From: Vreelandella nanhaiensis
GTDB lineage: Bacteria > Pseudomonadota > Gammaproteobacteria > Pseudomonadales > Halomonadaceae
Length of the DNA: 64,000 nucleotides
Assembly: GCF_003990185.1 (NCBI RefSeq)
Contig: NZ_RZHF01000015.1
Location: 124,136-188,135 of the forward strand
Reading direction: 5' to 3'
Shown here in pieces: positions 28,392 through 36,460 of the stretch (position 1 is its first letter; the number at the start of each line of letters is the position of its first letter). A program made the translations under genes and the position numbers. The notes beneath the pieces were generated by a model. It searched no databases and was not told the origin of the DNA. It was given only the letters and a program-made list of their open reading frames with translations.

Positions 28392-28748
28392 CTACAGGTA
28401 CTTCAACAGCTTTTGCAGCTTGTTCATATCGGCGGAGTCACCTACCAGACGAACCTCGCCGTTGATCATTCCATCGAGTAAAGCCTGCTGCGTCGGCTTC
28501 CTGAGAATACGTAACGCGGTGTCTTGATCGCGAAAACGTAGCTCAAGATCCAGATCGACCGGTAAACCGGCAGCTGAGGTGATGCCTTTCGGCGTCATTC
28601 GATAGTAACGGGCAACTTTCAGGTCTTCTGTGGCAATGCCCCAGTCGAGACTGCGCATTCGCTCTAACTGCTCACGAAAGCGCGGCTTGCGGCGCAGGGC
28701 GCGCTTGAGCATAAGGCTCAACAGCCACAGCGCAAGCTTTAGCTTCAT
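28392..28748 (-). CDS. SCP2-like sterol-binding-fold protein
   Basis: 118 residues. After a hydrophobic, basic start (KLALWLLSLMLKRALRR) comes an SCP2-type fold, with DLDLELRFRDQDTALRILR and the C-terminal ALLDGMINGEVRLVGDSADM then KLQKLLKYL, as in the lipid-binding domain of UbiJ-like proteins. The ligand is unknown. Its ATG overlaps the HU stop by one base (TAATG), so it is translated together with the HU gene, an unusual pairing. Confidence 0.65.
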   Translation of the reverse strand: MKLKLALWLLSLMLKRALRRKPRFREQLERMRSLDWGIATEDLKVARYYRMTPKGITSAAGLPVDLDLELRFRDQDTALRILRKPTQQALLDGMINGEVRLVGDSADMNKLQKLLKYL

Positions 28749-29020
28749 TAGGAAACGGCATCCTTAAGCGCTTTACCCGGCTTGAAGGCGACGTTCTTGC
28801 TGGCCGGAATCTGCAGAGGAGCGCCCGTTTGCGGGTTCTTGCCGGTGCGCGCTGCACGCTCACGTACGGTAAAGGTGCCAAAACCAATCAGAGCCACATC
28901 TTCGCCCTTGGCAACGCTGTTGGTGATTTCATCCAGAATTACATTCAGGACTTGGCCAGCTTTGTCCTTGGACAGGTCTGCACTTTCAGCAATAGCGGCA
29001 GCGAGTTCAGGTTTGCGCAT
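28748..29020 (-). CDS. hupB: HU-family DNA-binding protein
   Basis: 90 residues, from MRKPELAAAIAESADLSKDK at 29020. The typical HU/IHF core is complete: VALIGFGTFTVRERAARTGKNPQ then GAPLQIPASKNVAFKPGKALKDAV. It bends and compacts DNA in the nucleoid. An upstream in-frame ATG at 29080 would add 20 residues not found in HU and is rejected. First gene of a two-gene operon with the SCP2-like protein. Whether it is the alpha or beta subunit cannot be told; the symbol is provisional. Confidence 0.9.
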   Translation of the reverse strand: MRKPELAAAIAESADLSKDKAGQVLNVILDEITNSVAKGEDVALIGFGTFTVRERAARTGKNPQTGAPLQIPASKNVAFKPGKALKDAVS

Positions 29021-29126
29021 AAGGAATTCCCCTAGTGAAATATTAAGCGTAATGCATAACAGTGTTATTAAATGCGTCACCCAGGCTGAGTTAGCTTATC
29101 TAGCCTAGTCGTGAACGCGGTGAAAA

Positions 29127-30344
29127 TCAGCCTAGCAGTGCAGGTGCTGCTCTAGAAAGCTCCACTTTCCGTCTCACGCAGCCCCCTGTCAACGCAAAAC
29201 CGACTAAATTCCCGTGTTTATCTTCTGCAAGAGCGCTCATATCACCGTCTTCTCCTTCAATTCGCCAATGCGCGGGGGAAGTTGCGGGTGGGTAAGCCAC
29301 GACCGGCAGCAGGGGCGTTTTGACGATGATCGGCCAGGCGCCGAAGCTGACCGGGGTGGGAGTTCCCATAAGCGTTGCGGCCAGTGCTTTGGCACTGGCC
29401 TGCAGGGGTTGTACATACATGGCGTTGATGCCCGCTATGCAGGCTGCATCACCGAGTGCATAGATGTGCGGGTTAGAAGTGCGCAAGTGACGGTCTACCT
29501 GGATGCCGTGACGGGATACGGCAAGCCCTGCTGAGCTTGCAAGTGCGGTCCTGGGCACAAGGCCGGTTGCCAGCAGAACAAGGTCCGCGTCCAGCGTGGC
29601 GTGATTATCCAGCGTGAGCCGAACGTGGCTATCGCTGCCTGGGGCGATACCGGCTATCGTGCGGTTAAGCGCAAGCGTTATACCGGCGTCTTGAAACGCA
29701 CGGCTCAAGGCGGTGCCGAGCGGCTCGGGTAAAAGTCTGCTTAACGGTGTGGCTTCTGGTGCTACAAGACTCACCTGATGACCACCTGCGTGGAGGTCAT
29801 TGGCAAATTCACAGCCCACCAGCCCTGCGCCAATAATAGCCACACGGGTGGTCCGCTTGTCTAGCGTGGTACGCAGCAGGCGGTAGTCGTCTAGATTATT
29901 AACGGTAAAAAAGTGCTGGGAAGCACTTTCCGGAATGGAAAACGGGGTCTGAGGGGCAGCTCCAGTGGCCAGTACCAGCGTTGCGTAGTGAAGTGTTTGG
30001 CCATTGCTCAAGCTAACCGTTTGTGCATCGGGCGCTATCTGCTCAACATGCATACGGGTGATTACCCGGGCGTTCAGCTCGTCGGCAAGGGCGGTGGCTG
30101 AGCGCTGGGCAAGCCTGTCTGGCGACAACCTTTTGGCGACGCCGGTTGAAAGTAGCGGCTTGCTGTAATCATCACCGCTATCTGCGCTGATCAGGATGAT
30201 TGAACGGCTGTCGCCTGCGCGGCGTAGCGCACGAGCAAGTCCTGTGCCTGCCATGCCCGTGCCTACAATAATCAGGTCGGCGTGATCGGCTGTGGCGTCA
30301 AGCGAATGTGATGCGGGCATGCCATCCCCAAATTGTCGGTTCAA
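29127..30344 (-). CDS. FAD-dependent NAD(P)H oxidoreductase, rubredoxin-reductase-like
   Basis: 405 residues; the start may be the second ATG at 30320, giving MPASHSLDATADHADLIIVG. Two dinucleotide folds are present: FAD-binding LIIVGTGMAGTGLARALR near 25 and NAD-binding VAIIGAGLVGCEFANDLHAG near 170, then LRTSNPHIYALGDAA near 295. This is the pyridine nucleotide-disulfide reductase class I fold without redox Cys, as in rubredoxin-NAD reductases (AlkT, RubB). No rubredoxin gene is adjacent. It is divergent from ubiC, as in Pseudomonas, where rubredoxin genes lie nearby. Confidence 0.8.
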   Translation of the reverse strand: MNRQFGDGMPASHSLDATADHADLIIVGTGMAGTGLARALRRAGDSRSIILISADSGDDYSKPLLSTGVAKRLSPDRLAQRSATALADELNARVITRMHVEQIAPDAQTVSLSNGQTLHYATLVLATGAAPQTPFSIPESASQHFFTVNNLDDYRLLRTTLDKRTTRVAIIGAGLVGCEFANDLHAGGHQVSLVAPEATPLSRLLPEPLGTALSRAFQDAGITLALNRTIAGIAPGSDSHVRLTLDNHATLDADLVLLATGLVPRTALASSAGLAVSRHGIQVDRHLRTSNPHIYALGDAACIAGINAMYVQPLQASAKALAATLMGTPTPVSFGAWPIIVKTPLLPVVAYPPATSPAHWRIEGEDGDMSALAEDKHGNLVGFALTGGCVRRKVELSRAAPALLG

Positions 30345-30405
30345 TAAAAGCCTGAAAGACCGTCATGTTACACTAGCCTTCCCGTTTTTTGCCCAGGAGT
30401 ACCCG

Positions 30406-30969
30406 GTGGCGACCTCATCTTTTCGGCAAACGCTCGCTTTTCCTGTCTGGCGACCCATAGCGGCAGTGCGACCGGCTATGAGCGCCCCCTGGTGGCAGTG
30501 GGTAGCCTCTACCGATTCGTTGACCGCTCGTTTGGTGGCGGCCGGGGGCGAGCAGCCATTTCGCGTGCGCTTACTACGCCAAGGGGTGGGCATGCCTTGG
30601 AAAGATGAAGCCCAGGCGCTAAATATTGGATACCGCCGTTATGCCTGGTTGCGAGAGGTGGCTCTTTGTGTGGGCGAGTCTCCCTGGGTAGTTGCACGTT
30701 CGGTTGCGCCATTAACGCAGCTGCAGGGTCAGCACCTGGATCGGTTGGGTGAGCGCTCGCTGGGTAGTTGGCTGTTTCAGCAGCCCGACCTGGCGCGTAG
30801 CCCGCTTGAGGCGAGTGTCTGCGCGCCGCGCTTTGTGTATCCGACGTGTACCAACGCGCAGAGCCTTTGGGGGCGGCGCTCGGTGTTTCAGCATGGCGGG
30901 CTTTCATTGCTGGTGCAGGAGTACTTTTTAACCACCATGGCAGATGATCTTCGCTTGCCTTCGCGTTAG
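30406..30969 (+). CDS. ubiC: Chorismate pyruvate-lyase UbiC
   Basis: 187 residues from the GTG at 30406, supported by AGGAG six bases upstream; upstream in-frame ATGs would overlap the divergent gene. It converts chorismate to 4-hydroxybenzoate plus pyruvate, the first committed step of ubiquinone synthesis. Characteristic pieces are [30 protein letters not shown] and [20 protein letters not shown], with the C-terminal [21 protein letters not shown]. Directly followed by ubiA. Confidence 0.92.
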   Translation: MATSSFRQTLAFPVWRPIAAVRPAMSAPWWQWVASTDSLTARLVAAGGEQPFRVRLLRQGVGMPWKDEAQALNIGYRRYAWLREVALCVGESPWVVARSVAPLTQLQGQHLDRLGERSLGSWLFQQPDLARSPLEASVCAPRFVYPTCTNAQSLWGRRSVFQHGGLSLLVQEYFLTTMADDLRLPSR

Positions 30970-31004
30970 GCTTGCTCGGCATCTCTTCTTTTCGTGAGGT
31001 AAAC

Positions 31005-31895
31005 ATGGATCGTTCTTTGTTGCGGCCAACCGGGTGGGCGCGGGTCGCCGACTTCTTGCAGCTGATGCGCCTGGACCGGCCAATTGGCACCTGGCTTTTA
31101 ATGTGGCCGACCCTATGGGCGCTGTGGATCGCCACTGAAGGCGTGCCGGGCCGTAACGTATTGCTGATTTTCGTGGCAGGCGTTTACGTCATGCGTGCGG
31201 CGGGTTGCGTGGTCAATGATTATGCCGATCGGCACTTTGATGGCCATGTGAAGCGTACTAAAAGCCGCCCGCTAGCTACCGGGCGCATCAGTGAAACCGA
31301 AGCACAGTTGCTGTTTATCGGGCTGGTCGCCATTGCCTTTATTCTGGTGTTGCTAACGAACTGGTTTACGGTGTTTCTATCGCTAGGCGGTGTGGTGCTG
31401 GCGTTTATTTATCCGTTCATGAAACGCTACACTCACTTCCCGCAGGTGGTGCTGGGGGCGGCATTTTCCTGGGCCATTCCCATGGCCTTTGGTGCGGTGC
31501 TTGGCTATGTCCCACTTGATGCATGGATTCTGTTTTTAGCCAACGTGTTGTGGACCGTGGCCTACGATACCCAGTACGCCATGGTTGACCGCGATGACGA
31601 TCTGAAAATTGGCATTAAATCGACCGCGGTGCTGTTTGGCAATGCCGATCGTTTGATCATTGGCTTGCTGCAGCTGGCAACGCTTGGCCTATTGGCCTGG
31701 GTGGGCCTGCGCGTGGAACTGGGCGGCTTCTTCTGGTTAGGGCTTGCCGGTATGGCGGCTACTTTTATTCATCAGCAGCGTCTGATTCGCCACCGTGAGC
31801 GCGACCCGTGCTTCCAGGCCTTTTTAAATAATCACTGGTCGGGCCTGCTGATCTTTGCCGGTATTGGGCTAAGCTGGTGGCCGGTTGCTGGATAG
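31005..31895 (+). CDS. ubiA: 4-hydroxybenzoate octaprenyltransferase UbiA
   Basis: 296 residues, GAGGT ribosome site before ATG 31005. An integral membrane prenyltransferase that attaches the polyprenyl chain to 4-hydroxybenzoate. Both Asp-rich motifs are visible: [20 protein letters not shown] near 72 and [20 protein letters not shown] near 190. Eight or nine hydrophobic segments follow the family pattern. Same operon as ubiC, 35 bp apart. Confidence 0.95.
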   Translation: MDRSLLRPTGWARVADFLQLMRLDRPIGTWLLMWPTLWALWIATEGVPGRNVLLIFVAGVYVMRAAGCVVNDYADRHFDGHVKRTKSRPLATGRISETEAQLLFIGLVAIAFILVLLTNWFTVFLSLGGVVLAFIYPFMKRYTHFPQVVLGAAFSWAIPMAFGAVLGYVPLDAWILFLANVLWTVAYDTQYAMVDRDDDLKIGIKSTAVLFGNADRLIIGLLQLATLGLLAWVGLRVELGGFFWLGLAGMAATFIHQQRLIRHRERDPCFQAFLNNHWSGLLIFAGIGLSWWPVAG

Positions 31896-31936
31896 TCAAA
31901 ACAGGGCGGGGAAAGGGCTTGGTGATATAGTAGCGC

Positions 31937-31987
31937 TTGTCATGGAAGTGTCATCAAGTCATGGTGTTATTGTCACAGTTATGTCAT
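31937..31987 (+). promoter_or_regulatory. Tandem Pho boxes upstream of phoB
   Basis: TTGTCAT-GGAA-GTGTCAT (31937-31954) and TTGTCAC-AGTT-ATGTCAT (31970-31987) each fit the 18-bp Pho box CTGTCAT-N4-CTGTCAY. The half-sites begin at 31937, 31948, 31970 and 31981, all in the same 11-bp phase, so PhoB dimers would line up on one DNA face. This predicts phoB-phoR autoactivation under phosphate limitation. Confidence 0.85.
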
Positions 31988-32023
31988 GGAATTATCTTTC
32001 ATTGAACACCGTGAGGCCCTGGG

Positions 32024-32713
32024 ATGACCGCCAAGACCGTTTTGATTGTCGATGACGAAGCGCCTATCCGCGAAATGATCGCCGTGGCGCTGGAAATGGC
32101 TGACTATCGCGTGCTTGAAGCGGATAACGCCCAGGATGCTCATGCCATGATAGTCGACCATCAGCCTGATTTACTGCTGCTTGACTGGATGATGCCAGGG
32201 ACTAGCGGTATTGAGCTTGCAAGACGACTAAAACGCGAAGAGGCGACTGCCGAATTGCCCATCATCATGCTGACGGCAAAAGGCGAGGAAGATAACAAGA
32301 TCCAAGGGCTTGAATCGGGCGCGGATGACTATATCACAAAGCCTTTTTCCCCCCGCGAGCTGGTCGCCCGTCTGAAAGCGGTATTGCGTCGCGCAACGCC
32401 GCGTGGCGTTGAAGATCCAATTGAGATCAACGGTCTGCTCCTCGACCCGGTCAGCCACCGGGTCAGTGCCCACGGCAAAGCCCTGGAAATGGGCCCGACG
32501 GAATACCGCCTGCTGCAGTTTTTCATGACCCATCAGGAACGTGCTTATACCCGCAGCCAATTATTGGACCAGGTATGGGGCGGCAATGTCTATGTCGAGG
32601 AGCGCACGGTGGATGTACATATCCGTCGCCTGCGTAAAGCGTTGGGTGAAATGCATCAAAACCTTATTCAGACGGTACGGGGTACCGGTTATCGTTTCTC
32701 CGCCCGGGTCTAA
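32024..32713 (+). CDS. phoB: Phosphate response regulator PhoB
   Basis: 229 residues. Receiver domain with acidic pocket VDDEAP, phosphoacceptor Asp in [20 protein letters not shown] near 53 and Lys in [11 protein letters not shown] near 104; then an OmpR-type winged helix with [20 protein letters not shown] and [12 protein letters not shown]. PhoB activates the phosphate-starvation regulon. Two bases separate its stop from the phoR start. Confidence 0.97.
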   Translation: MTAKTVLIVDDEAPIREMIAVALEMADYRVLEADNAQDAHAMIVDHQPDLLLLDWMMPGTSGIELARRLKREEATAELPIIMLTAKGEEDNKIQGLESGADDYITKPFSPRELVARLKAVLRRATPRGVEDPIEINGLLLDPVSHRVSAHGKALEMGPTEYRLLQFFMTHQERAYTRSQLLDQVWGGNVYVEERTVDVHIRRLRKALGEMHQNLIQTVRGTGYRFSARV

Positions 32714-32715
32714 CC

Positions 32716-34008
32716 ATGCGCCTGTGGAGTCGTGAGCTGTGGCGTATCGCCTGGTTAGCGACTATTGGAGTTTGCCTGGGCTGGTTATTAGGTTCGGCAG
32801 GGCTGGGGCTGGCGGCGGGATTGGGCGTATGCCTGTTTCATCATCTACGCCAGCTGCGCGCGCTGTTTCAATGGTTAACGCTTAATCCAAACGATGAACC
32901 ACCGGCAGCCAGCGGTATGTGGGGTGAGCTGCTAGATCGCCTTTATCGGTATCAAAAAAGCCAGCGTATTACCCAAGGTCGTTTACGGGCTACGTTAGCG
33001 CGTATTCAAGAGTCCTCTGAGGCCATGCGTGATAGCGTCGTAATGCTTGACCGCCATGGTGACCTTGAATGGTGGAACAGCGCGGCCACCGAGATGCTAG
33101 GATTGCAGACAGCCCATGACCGTGGCCAGCATATCACCAACTTATTGCGCGACCCGGGCTTTATCAGCTACTTCAATGCACGCGACTATAGTGAGCCGCT
33201 CACGCTGCCCTCACCTATCGACGAGCGCAGCATTCTGCAATACCAGATTACCCTCTATGGCGATGACGAGCGCTTAGTAATGGCCCGGGATATTACCCGT
33301 CTGCACCGCCTTGAGCAGATGAGACGTGACTTCGTGGCCAATGTGTCCCATGAGCTGCGTACGCCGCTTACCGTGCTTTCGGGCTATCTGGAAACCTATG
33401 GTGATCTGGCTGATCAGCTACCGCCCCGGTTGGGACGTGGCATTGAACAGATGCAGGATCAGACGCAGCGAATGCAGAATCTGGTCAATGATCTGCTACT
33501 ACTGTCTCGGCTGGAGATTGATCAGGGTGGCCAGGACCATCAGCCGCTATCGGTTGAGCAATTGTTAAACAGCATACGCCAGGATGCGCTGGCTCTGTCA
33601 CACGGTAAGCATGCTGTGCATGTGGTTATCGAAAGCGATGCCCAGCTACTGGGCAGCGAACAGGAAATGCGTAGCGCTATCTCCAATCTGGCATTCAATG
33701 CCGTGCGTTACACTCCTACGGGCAGCCAGATCACCTTGCGGTGGGCTGCCATGGTCGATGGTGGCGCCTGCATTGAGGTAGAAGATGACGGCGACGGTAT
33801 CGATCCTGTACATATTCCGCGTCTGACCGAGCGTTTTTATCGCGTCGATAAAGGGCGCAGTACCGCGACCGGTGGTACAGGGTTGGGGCTTGCGATCGTC
33901 AAACATGTGTTACTGCGTCATGAGGCACAGCTTCAGGTGGAGTCCCACCCCGAAGAGGGCGCACTATTCCGCTGTATCTTTCCCGCCAACCGGCTAATAC
34001 AAGCTTGA
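32716..34008 (+). CDS. phoR: Phosphate regulon sensor histidine kinase PhoR
   Basis: 430 residues. Two N-terminal membrane segments without a periplasmic domain, a PAS domain (about 95-200), the dimerisation helix with phosphoacceptor His in DFVANVSHELRTPLTVLSGY near 213, and the ATPase domain with N box AISNLAFNAVRYTPTGSQI, DDGDGIDPVHIPRLTERFYR and GTGLGLAIVKHVL. It phosphorylates PhoB when phosphate is scarce and responds to the Pst complex and PhoU, encoded nearby at 36461-41610. Confidence 0.97.
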   Translation: MRLWSRELWRIAWLATIGVCLGWLLGSAGLGLAAGLGVCLFHHLRQLRALFQWLTLNPNDEPPAASGMWGELLDRLYRYQKSQRITQGRLRATLARIQESSEAMRDSVVMLDRHGDLEWWNSAATEMLGLQTAHDRGQHITNLLRDPGFISYFNARDYSEPLTLPSPIDERSILQYQITLYGDDERLVMARDITRLHRLEQMRRDFVANVSHELRTPLTVLSGYLETYGDLADQLPPRLGRGIEQMQDQTQRMQNLVNDLLLLSRLEIDQGGQDHQPLSVEQLLNSIRQDALALSHGKHAVHVVIESDAQLLGSEQEMRSAISNLAFNAVRYTPTGSQITLRWAAMVDGGACIEVEDDGDGIDPVHIPRLTERFYRVDKGRSTATGGTGLGLAIVKHVLLRHEAQLQVESHPEEGALFRCIFPANRLIQA

Positions 34009-34077
34009 AGCAGATCCTGCATAATAACTGTTGTATAAGTGTGTCACTCTGACAGTTAATTATGGTCAAGGGCTGCT

Positions 34078-34089
34078 CATGTGTCATTT
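34078..34089 (+). promoter_or_regulatory. Shared upstream box, copy 1
   Basis: CATGTGTCATTT, repeated exactly at 35000-35011. It starts 120 bp before the sigma-54-like element of the first small secreted protein. A nearby dyad GTCA-CTC-TGAC (34043-34053) may belong to the same control region. Candidate enhancer site for an unknown activator. Confidence 0.45.
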
Positions 34090-34197
34090 ATAGCCACTCA
34101 ATGATGGCTTAAACCATCGCTTATCACACGTTTTGGTACACGGGTGTTAACCATAAGCTTCTGTTTTTAAAAATATATATATAATCATGGCATTTTC

Positions 34198-34213
34198 TGG
34201 CATTGCATCTGCA
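34198..34213 (+). promoter_or_regulatory. Sigma-54-like -24/-12 promoter, copy 1
   Basis: TGGCATTGCATCTGCA places GG and GC twelve bases apart, as in the sigma-54 consensus TGGCACG-N4-TTGCA. It lies 95 bp before the ATG at 34309. An AT-rich stretch at 34165-34185 between it and the upstream box could be an IHF bend. Confidence 0.55.
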
Positions 34214-34308
34214 ATACACTAGACAAGGAAGATTACCGCAGGAATTGGTAAGCCAGGATGGCACTTCCTTGAATTAAGCGGTATTCACAGCGATCTAGGA
34301 GACGGAAC

Positions 34309-34677
34309 ATGATGTCCAAGGAACTACTCAAGAAAGCTGGCATTTTAGGTGTAACATTTGGTCTTGTGGCAAGCCCTTTTGCCTTTGCTCAAGAGCCAGC
34401 TGACCCAAGCGGCAATATTTCTCCCGATCAAGAGCCGATGGAGACAAATTCTACGAATTCTGGTGCAGGATCAGCCACTTATGATCAAAATGAATTGATC
34501 CACGAAGAAGGCGATGCAGCAACCGATACGCAGGGCTCCATGAACTCAACCAGTTCATCTGCCACACAGAATGACTCAATGAATTCTGGTCCAACAGGTG
34601 AAACCTCAGGCGGTGATACATCATTCGAGTCTGATGACCTGCCCAAGGAAAACAGTTCAGTAACTACCGATCAGTAA
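34309..34677 (+). CDS. Small secreted acidic protein, paralogue A
   Basis: 122 residues, function unknown. The first 27 residues are a signal peptide (KKAGILGVTFGLVASPFAFA, cleaved after AFA). The mature part is Ser/Thr/Asn/Glu/Asp rich, has no Cys, and looks disordered. It contains YDQNELIHEEGD and a weaker FESDDLPKENSS, forms of a 12-residue motif also found twice in the paralogue at 35221. CTAGGAGACGG supplies the ribosome site; ATG ATG leaves the exact start open by one codon. It lies behind phoR but has its own sigma-54-like promoter. I know no family for it. Confidence 0.8.
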   Translation: MMSKELLKKAGILGVTFGLVASPFAFAQEPADPSGNISPDQEPMETNSTNSGAGSATYDQNELIHEEGDAATDTQGSMNSTSSSATQNDSMNSGPTGETSGGDTSFESDDLPKENSSVTTDQ

Positions 34678-34739
34678 ATATTAGTTAAGACTAATTGATG
34701 AAAGATTTGAGCTTAAGGATTGAGCGAAATTGGGGCATG

Positions 34740-34912
34740 GATGTCCTATAGTATGGATGCTCAACGATTCAAGGAACGAATCAAGCGACAGTCACAGCGT
34801 TAGTCAGGGTAAATGCCAAGGTTGGCGTCCCGCATAAGGAGAGGAAGCTAGCGTTAGATATTGTCCAGAGTATGACTGATCAAGACCCTGCTTCGGCGGG
34901 GTCTGATTTTTT
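34740..34912 (+). ncRNA. Candidate small RNA or 3' UTR ending in a UUCG terminator
   Basis: Non-coding, ending in a textbook terminator more than 200 bp behind the preceding stop codon. TATAGT at about 34748 could be a -10 box, but no well-spaced -35 is visible. The 5' end is therefore a guess, and it may only be the tail of the upstream mRNA. Confidence 0.25.
34884..34912 (+). terminator. Intrinsic terminator with UUCG loop
   Basis: GACCCTGC pairs with GCGGGGTC across a TTCG tetraloop (one T-G wobble), followed by TGATTTTTT. Strong plus-strand terminator. Confidence 0.9.
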
Positions 34913-34999
34913 GTGGGTACAGAATTCGCACATACGGTATTTTCACGCACTGCAGCCAGTAATTTATCAATGAGCTATTTCAACTCATAAAAAATGGCA

Positions 35000-35011
35000 C
35001 ATGTGTCATTT
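35000..35011 (+). promoter_or_regulatory. Shared upstream box, copy 2
   Basis: CATGTGTCATTT, identical to 34078-34089. Here it lies within the dyad TGTGT-CATTTTT-ACACA. It starts 116 bp before the second sigma-54-like element, nearly the same distance as in copy 1. Confidence 0.45.
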
Positions 35012-35115
35012 TTACACAAGATATTAGCGCGCTATCATTTAAATTGAAGATATTTTGCGTCCATTATTTTTTTAAGCTAATGATTAATATTAGATTTTGT
35101 TATTTTTTTTACTGT

Positions 35116-35131
35116 TGGCATTGAGTGTGCA
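35116..35131 (+). promoter_or_regulatory. Sigma-54-like -24/-12 promoter, copy 2
   Basis: TGGCATTGAGTGTGCA again puts GG and GC twelve bases apart, and shares TGGCATTG-N4-TGCA with copy 1. It lies 89 bp before the ATG at 35221. AT-rich DNA upstream may bind IHF. Confidence 0.55.
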
Positions 35132-35220
35132 GTACTAAAGTCGAAGGCAATGGCCGCTTAAATTTGCACTTGAAAAGTCAGTTGTCATCTCAAGCAGCGC
35201 CGATATTTTAAGGAGATAGA

Positions 35221-35550
35221 ATGATGTTATTTAAAGACATGGTAAAAAAAGCAGGTATTTTAGGTGTTTCTATTGGCCTGATTTCAAGCCCGCTAGCCTT
35301 CGCTCATGACTCAATCGAGCTTAACAAAGATCGTGCAGTGGGTAGCGACGTAATTGATAAACCGCATTCCAGCGCTACATCCAGTGCCCGCTATTCCGCT
35401 AGTGAGCTTAACCATGGAGAGCGTGATCGTATGAACACCAACTACACGCCGACCAGTCATCAAGACCAAAATGGTGGCCGCCGCCATAATACTAATTCGT
35501 ATCAGACCTCTGACCTGACGCGTGATGAAGGTGACGGCACTGATTGGTAA
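35221..35550 (+). CDS. Small secreted protein, paralogue B
   Basis: 109 residues, function unknown. Signal peptide KKAGILGVSIGLISSPLAFA is almost the same as in the 34309 paralogue. The mature part is hydrophilic with many Ser, Asn, Asp, His and Arg and contains YSASELNHGERD and YQTSDLTRDEGD, matching the pattern Y-x3-[DE]-L-x3-E-x-D. It is more basic and His-rich than paralogue A. AAGGAGATAGA gives a strong ribosome site. Same promoter layout as paralogue A, so both are probably induced together; the mature sequences have diverged apart from the motif. Confidence 0.8.
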   Translation: MMLFKDMVKKAGILGVSIGLISSPLAFAHDSIELNKDRAVGSDVIDKPHSSATSSARYSASELNHGERDRMNTNYTPTSHQDQNGGRRHNTNSYQTSDLTRDEGDGTDW

Positions 35551-35582
35551 GTGCTGATAGCACAAGCGTACGATCCAACGTA

Positions 35583-35608
35583 AAAGGCCCCGCATATGCG
35601 GGGCCTTT
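35583..35608. terminator. Bidirectional terminator between paralogue B and cysZ
   Basis: AAAGGCCCCGC pairs perfectly with GCGGGGCCTTT, loop ATAT, lying between convergent genes. Confidence 0.92.
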
Positions 35609-35644
35609 GGGTTTTATAGCGTTAGCTCGTTATAAGACGCTAGG

Positions 35645-36391
35645 TCACGAGTGGCTTTGATGAGTGAGTTCGCGTGCCGTGCGGTAATGTTGATCCCACA
35701 TCAATACGGCGCCGGCTACTGCCCCTGGAATCAAAAAAAGGTTGGCGAGCGGTATCCAGGTAACCAGTGTTACCAAGCCGCCGTAGCTTAGGCTTTGCCA
35801 CCAGCGTTTGGATAGTCGCTTACGCATGTCTTTAAACGCCACCTTGTTATTGTCCATGGGGTAATCCAGATAGGTAATGGCCATTACCCAAGCTGAAAAC
35901 AGCCCCCATAGCAGGGGAGCAAAAAGATTCAGCCCTGGAATCCAGCTGACGATAAAGAGCGCAATGGCACGAGGAGCTATATAGGCTAGCTTGATCAATT
36001 CCCTGCCTACGGCATCTAAAGCGGTCTTGGCGAGCCCGCGATCATCCAGCGGGATTCGACCGGTTGCCTGAATTTCCACCTTGGCGGCCAAAAACCCATA
36101 AAAAGGGGCGGCAATCAGATGGGTAATCAGCGTAAATGTAAAAAATATCACGGCCAGCAGGCTAACCATGAACAGCGGCCAGATCAGCCAGGAGAGCCAG
36201 TCGAGCCATCCAGGCACTAACCCCATCCAATGATCCAGCCAGCCCGAAAAGCGGCTAACCACGACGCTTAGCATGGTGGCATAAACAATGGCATTGACGA
36301 GGATGGGAAGAAAAATATACCGCCTCAACCCCTTCTGATATACCAGGCGCGTCCCCCGGCTAAGCGCTGTCACCGCATCCAACATAGCCAT
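35645..36391 (-). CDS. cysZ: Sulfate transporter CysZ-like (EI24 family)
   Basis: 248 residues, about the length of E. coli CysZ. Hydrophobic segments and the conserved DALVTALSRGTRLV-like start (MLDAVTALSRGTRLVYQKGL), AAPFYGFLAAKVE near 100, ALFIVSWIPGLNLFAPLLW near 150 and AITYLDYPMDNNKVAFKDMR near 180 are characteristic. CysZ brings sulfate into the cell for cysteine synthesis. Monocistronic. Its place next to the phosphate genes is not obviously functional. Confidence 0.88.
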   Translation of the reverse strand: MAMLDAVTALSRGTRLVYQKGLRRYIFLPILVNAIVYATMLSVVVSRFSGWLDHWMGLVPGWLDWLSWLIWPLFMVSLLAVIFFTFTLITHLIAAPFYGFLAAKVEIQATGRIPLDDRGLAKTALDAVGRELIKLAYIAPRAIALFIVSWIPGLNLFAPLLWGLFSAWVMAITYLDYPMDNNKVAFKDMRKRLSKRWWQSLSYGGLVTLVTWIPLANLFLIPGAVAGAVLMWDQHYRTARELTHQSHS

Positions 36392-36460
36392 ATTTCCTCA
36401 TAAACAGACGTCCAGGCTGATATCAGCCCAGACGTATTGCAAGAGGAAATACCCTACAGG

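Larger units (their letters stand above)
34678..35220. other. Intergenic region between small-protein paralogues
   Basis: 543 bp. It holds a strong UUCG-loop terminator (34884-34912), an octamer AGCGTTAG repeated at 34796 and 34850, then the second copy of the shared box (35000-35011), a very AT-rich stretch and a second sigma-54-like promoter. The stretch of about 34740-34912 has no open frame and could be a long 3' untranslated region or a small RNA. Confidence 0.6.

Noticed and set aside
34043-34053. GTCA-CTC-TGAC dyad as a NorR site
   Set aside because: It matches the NorR pattern, but no NorR gene or nitric-oxide gene is nearby and only one copy exists; kept only as part of the promoter description.
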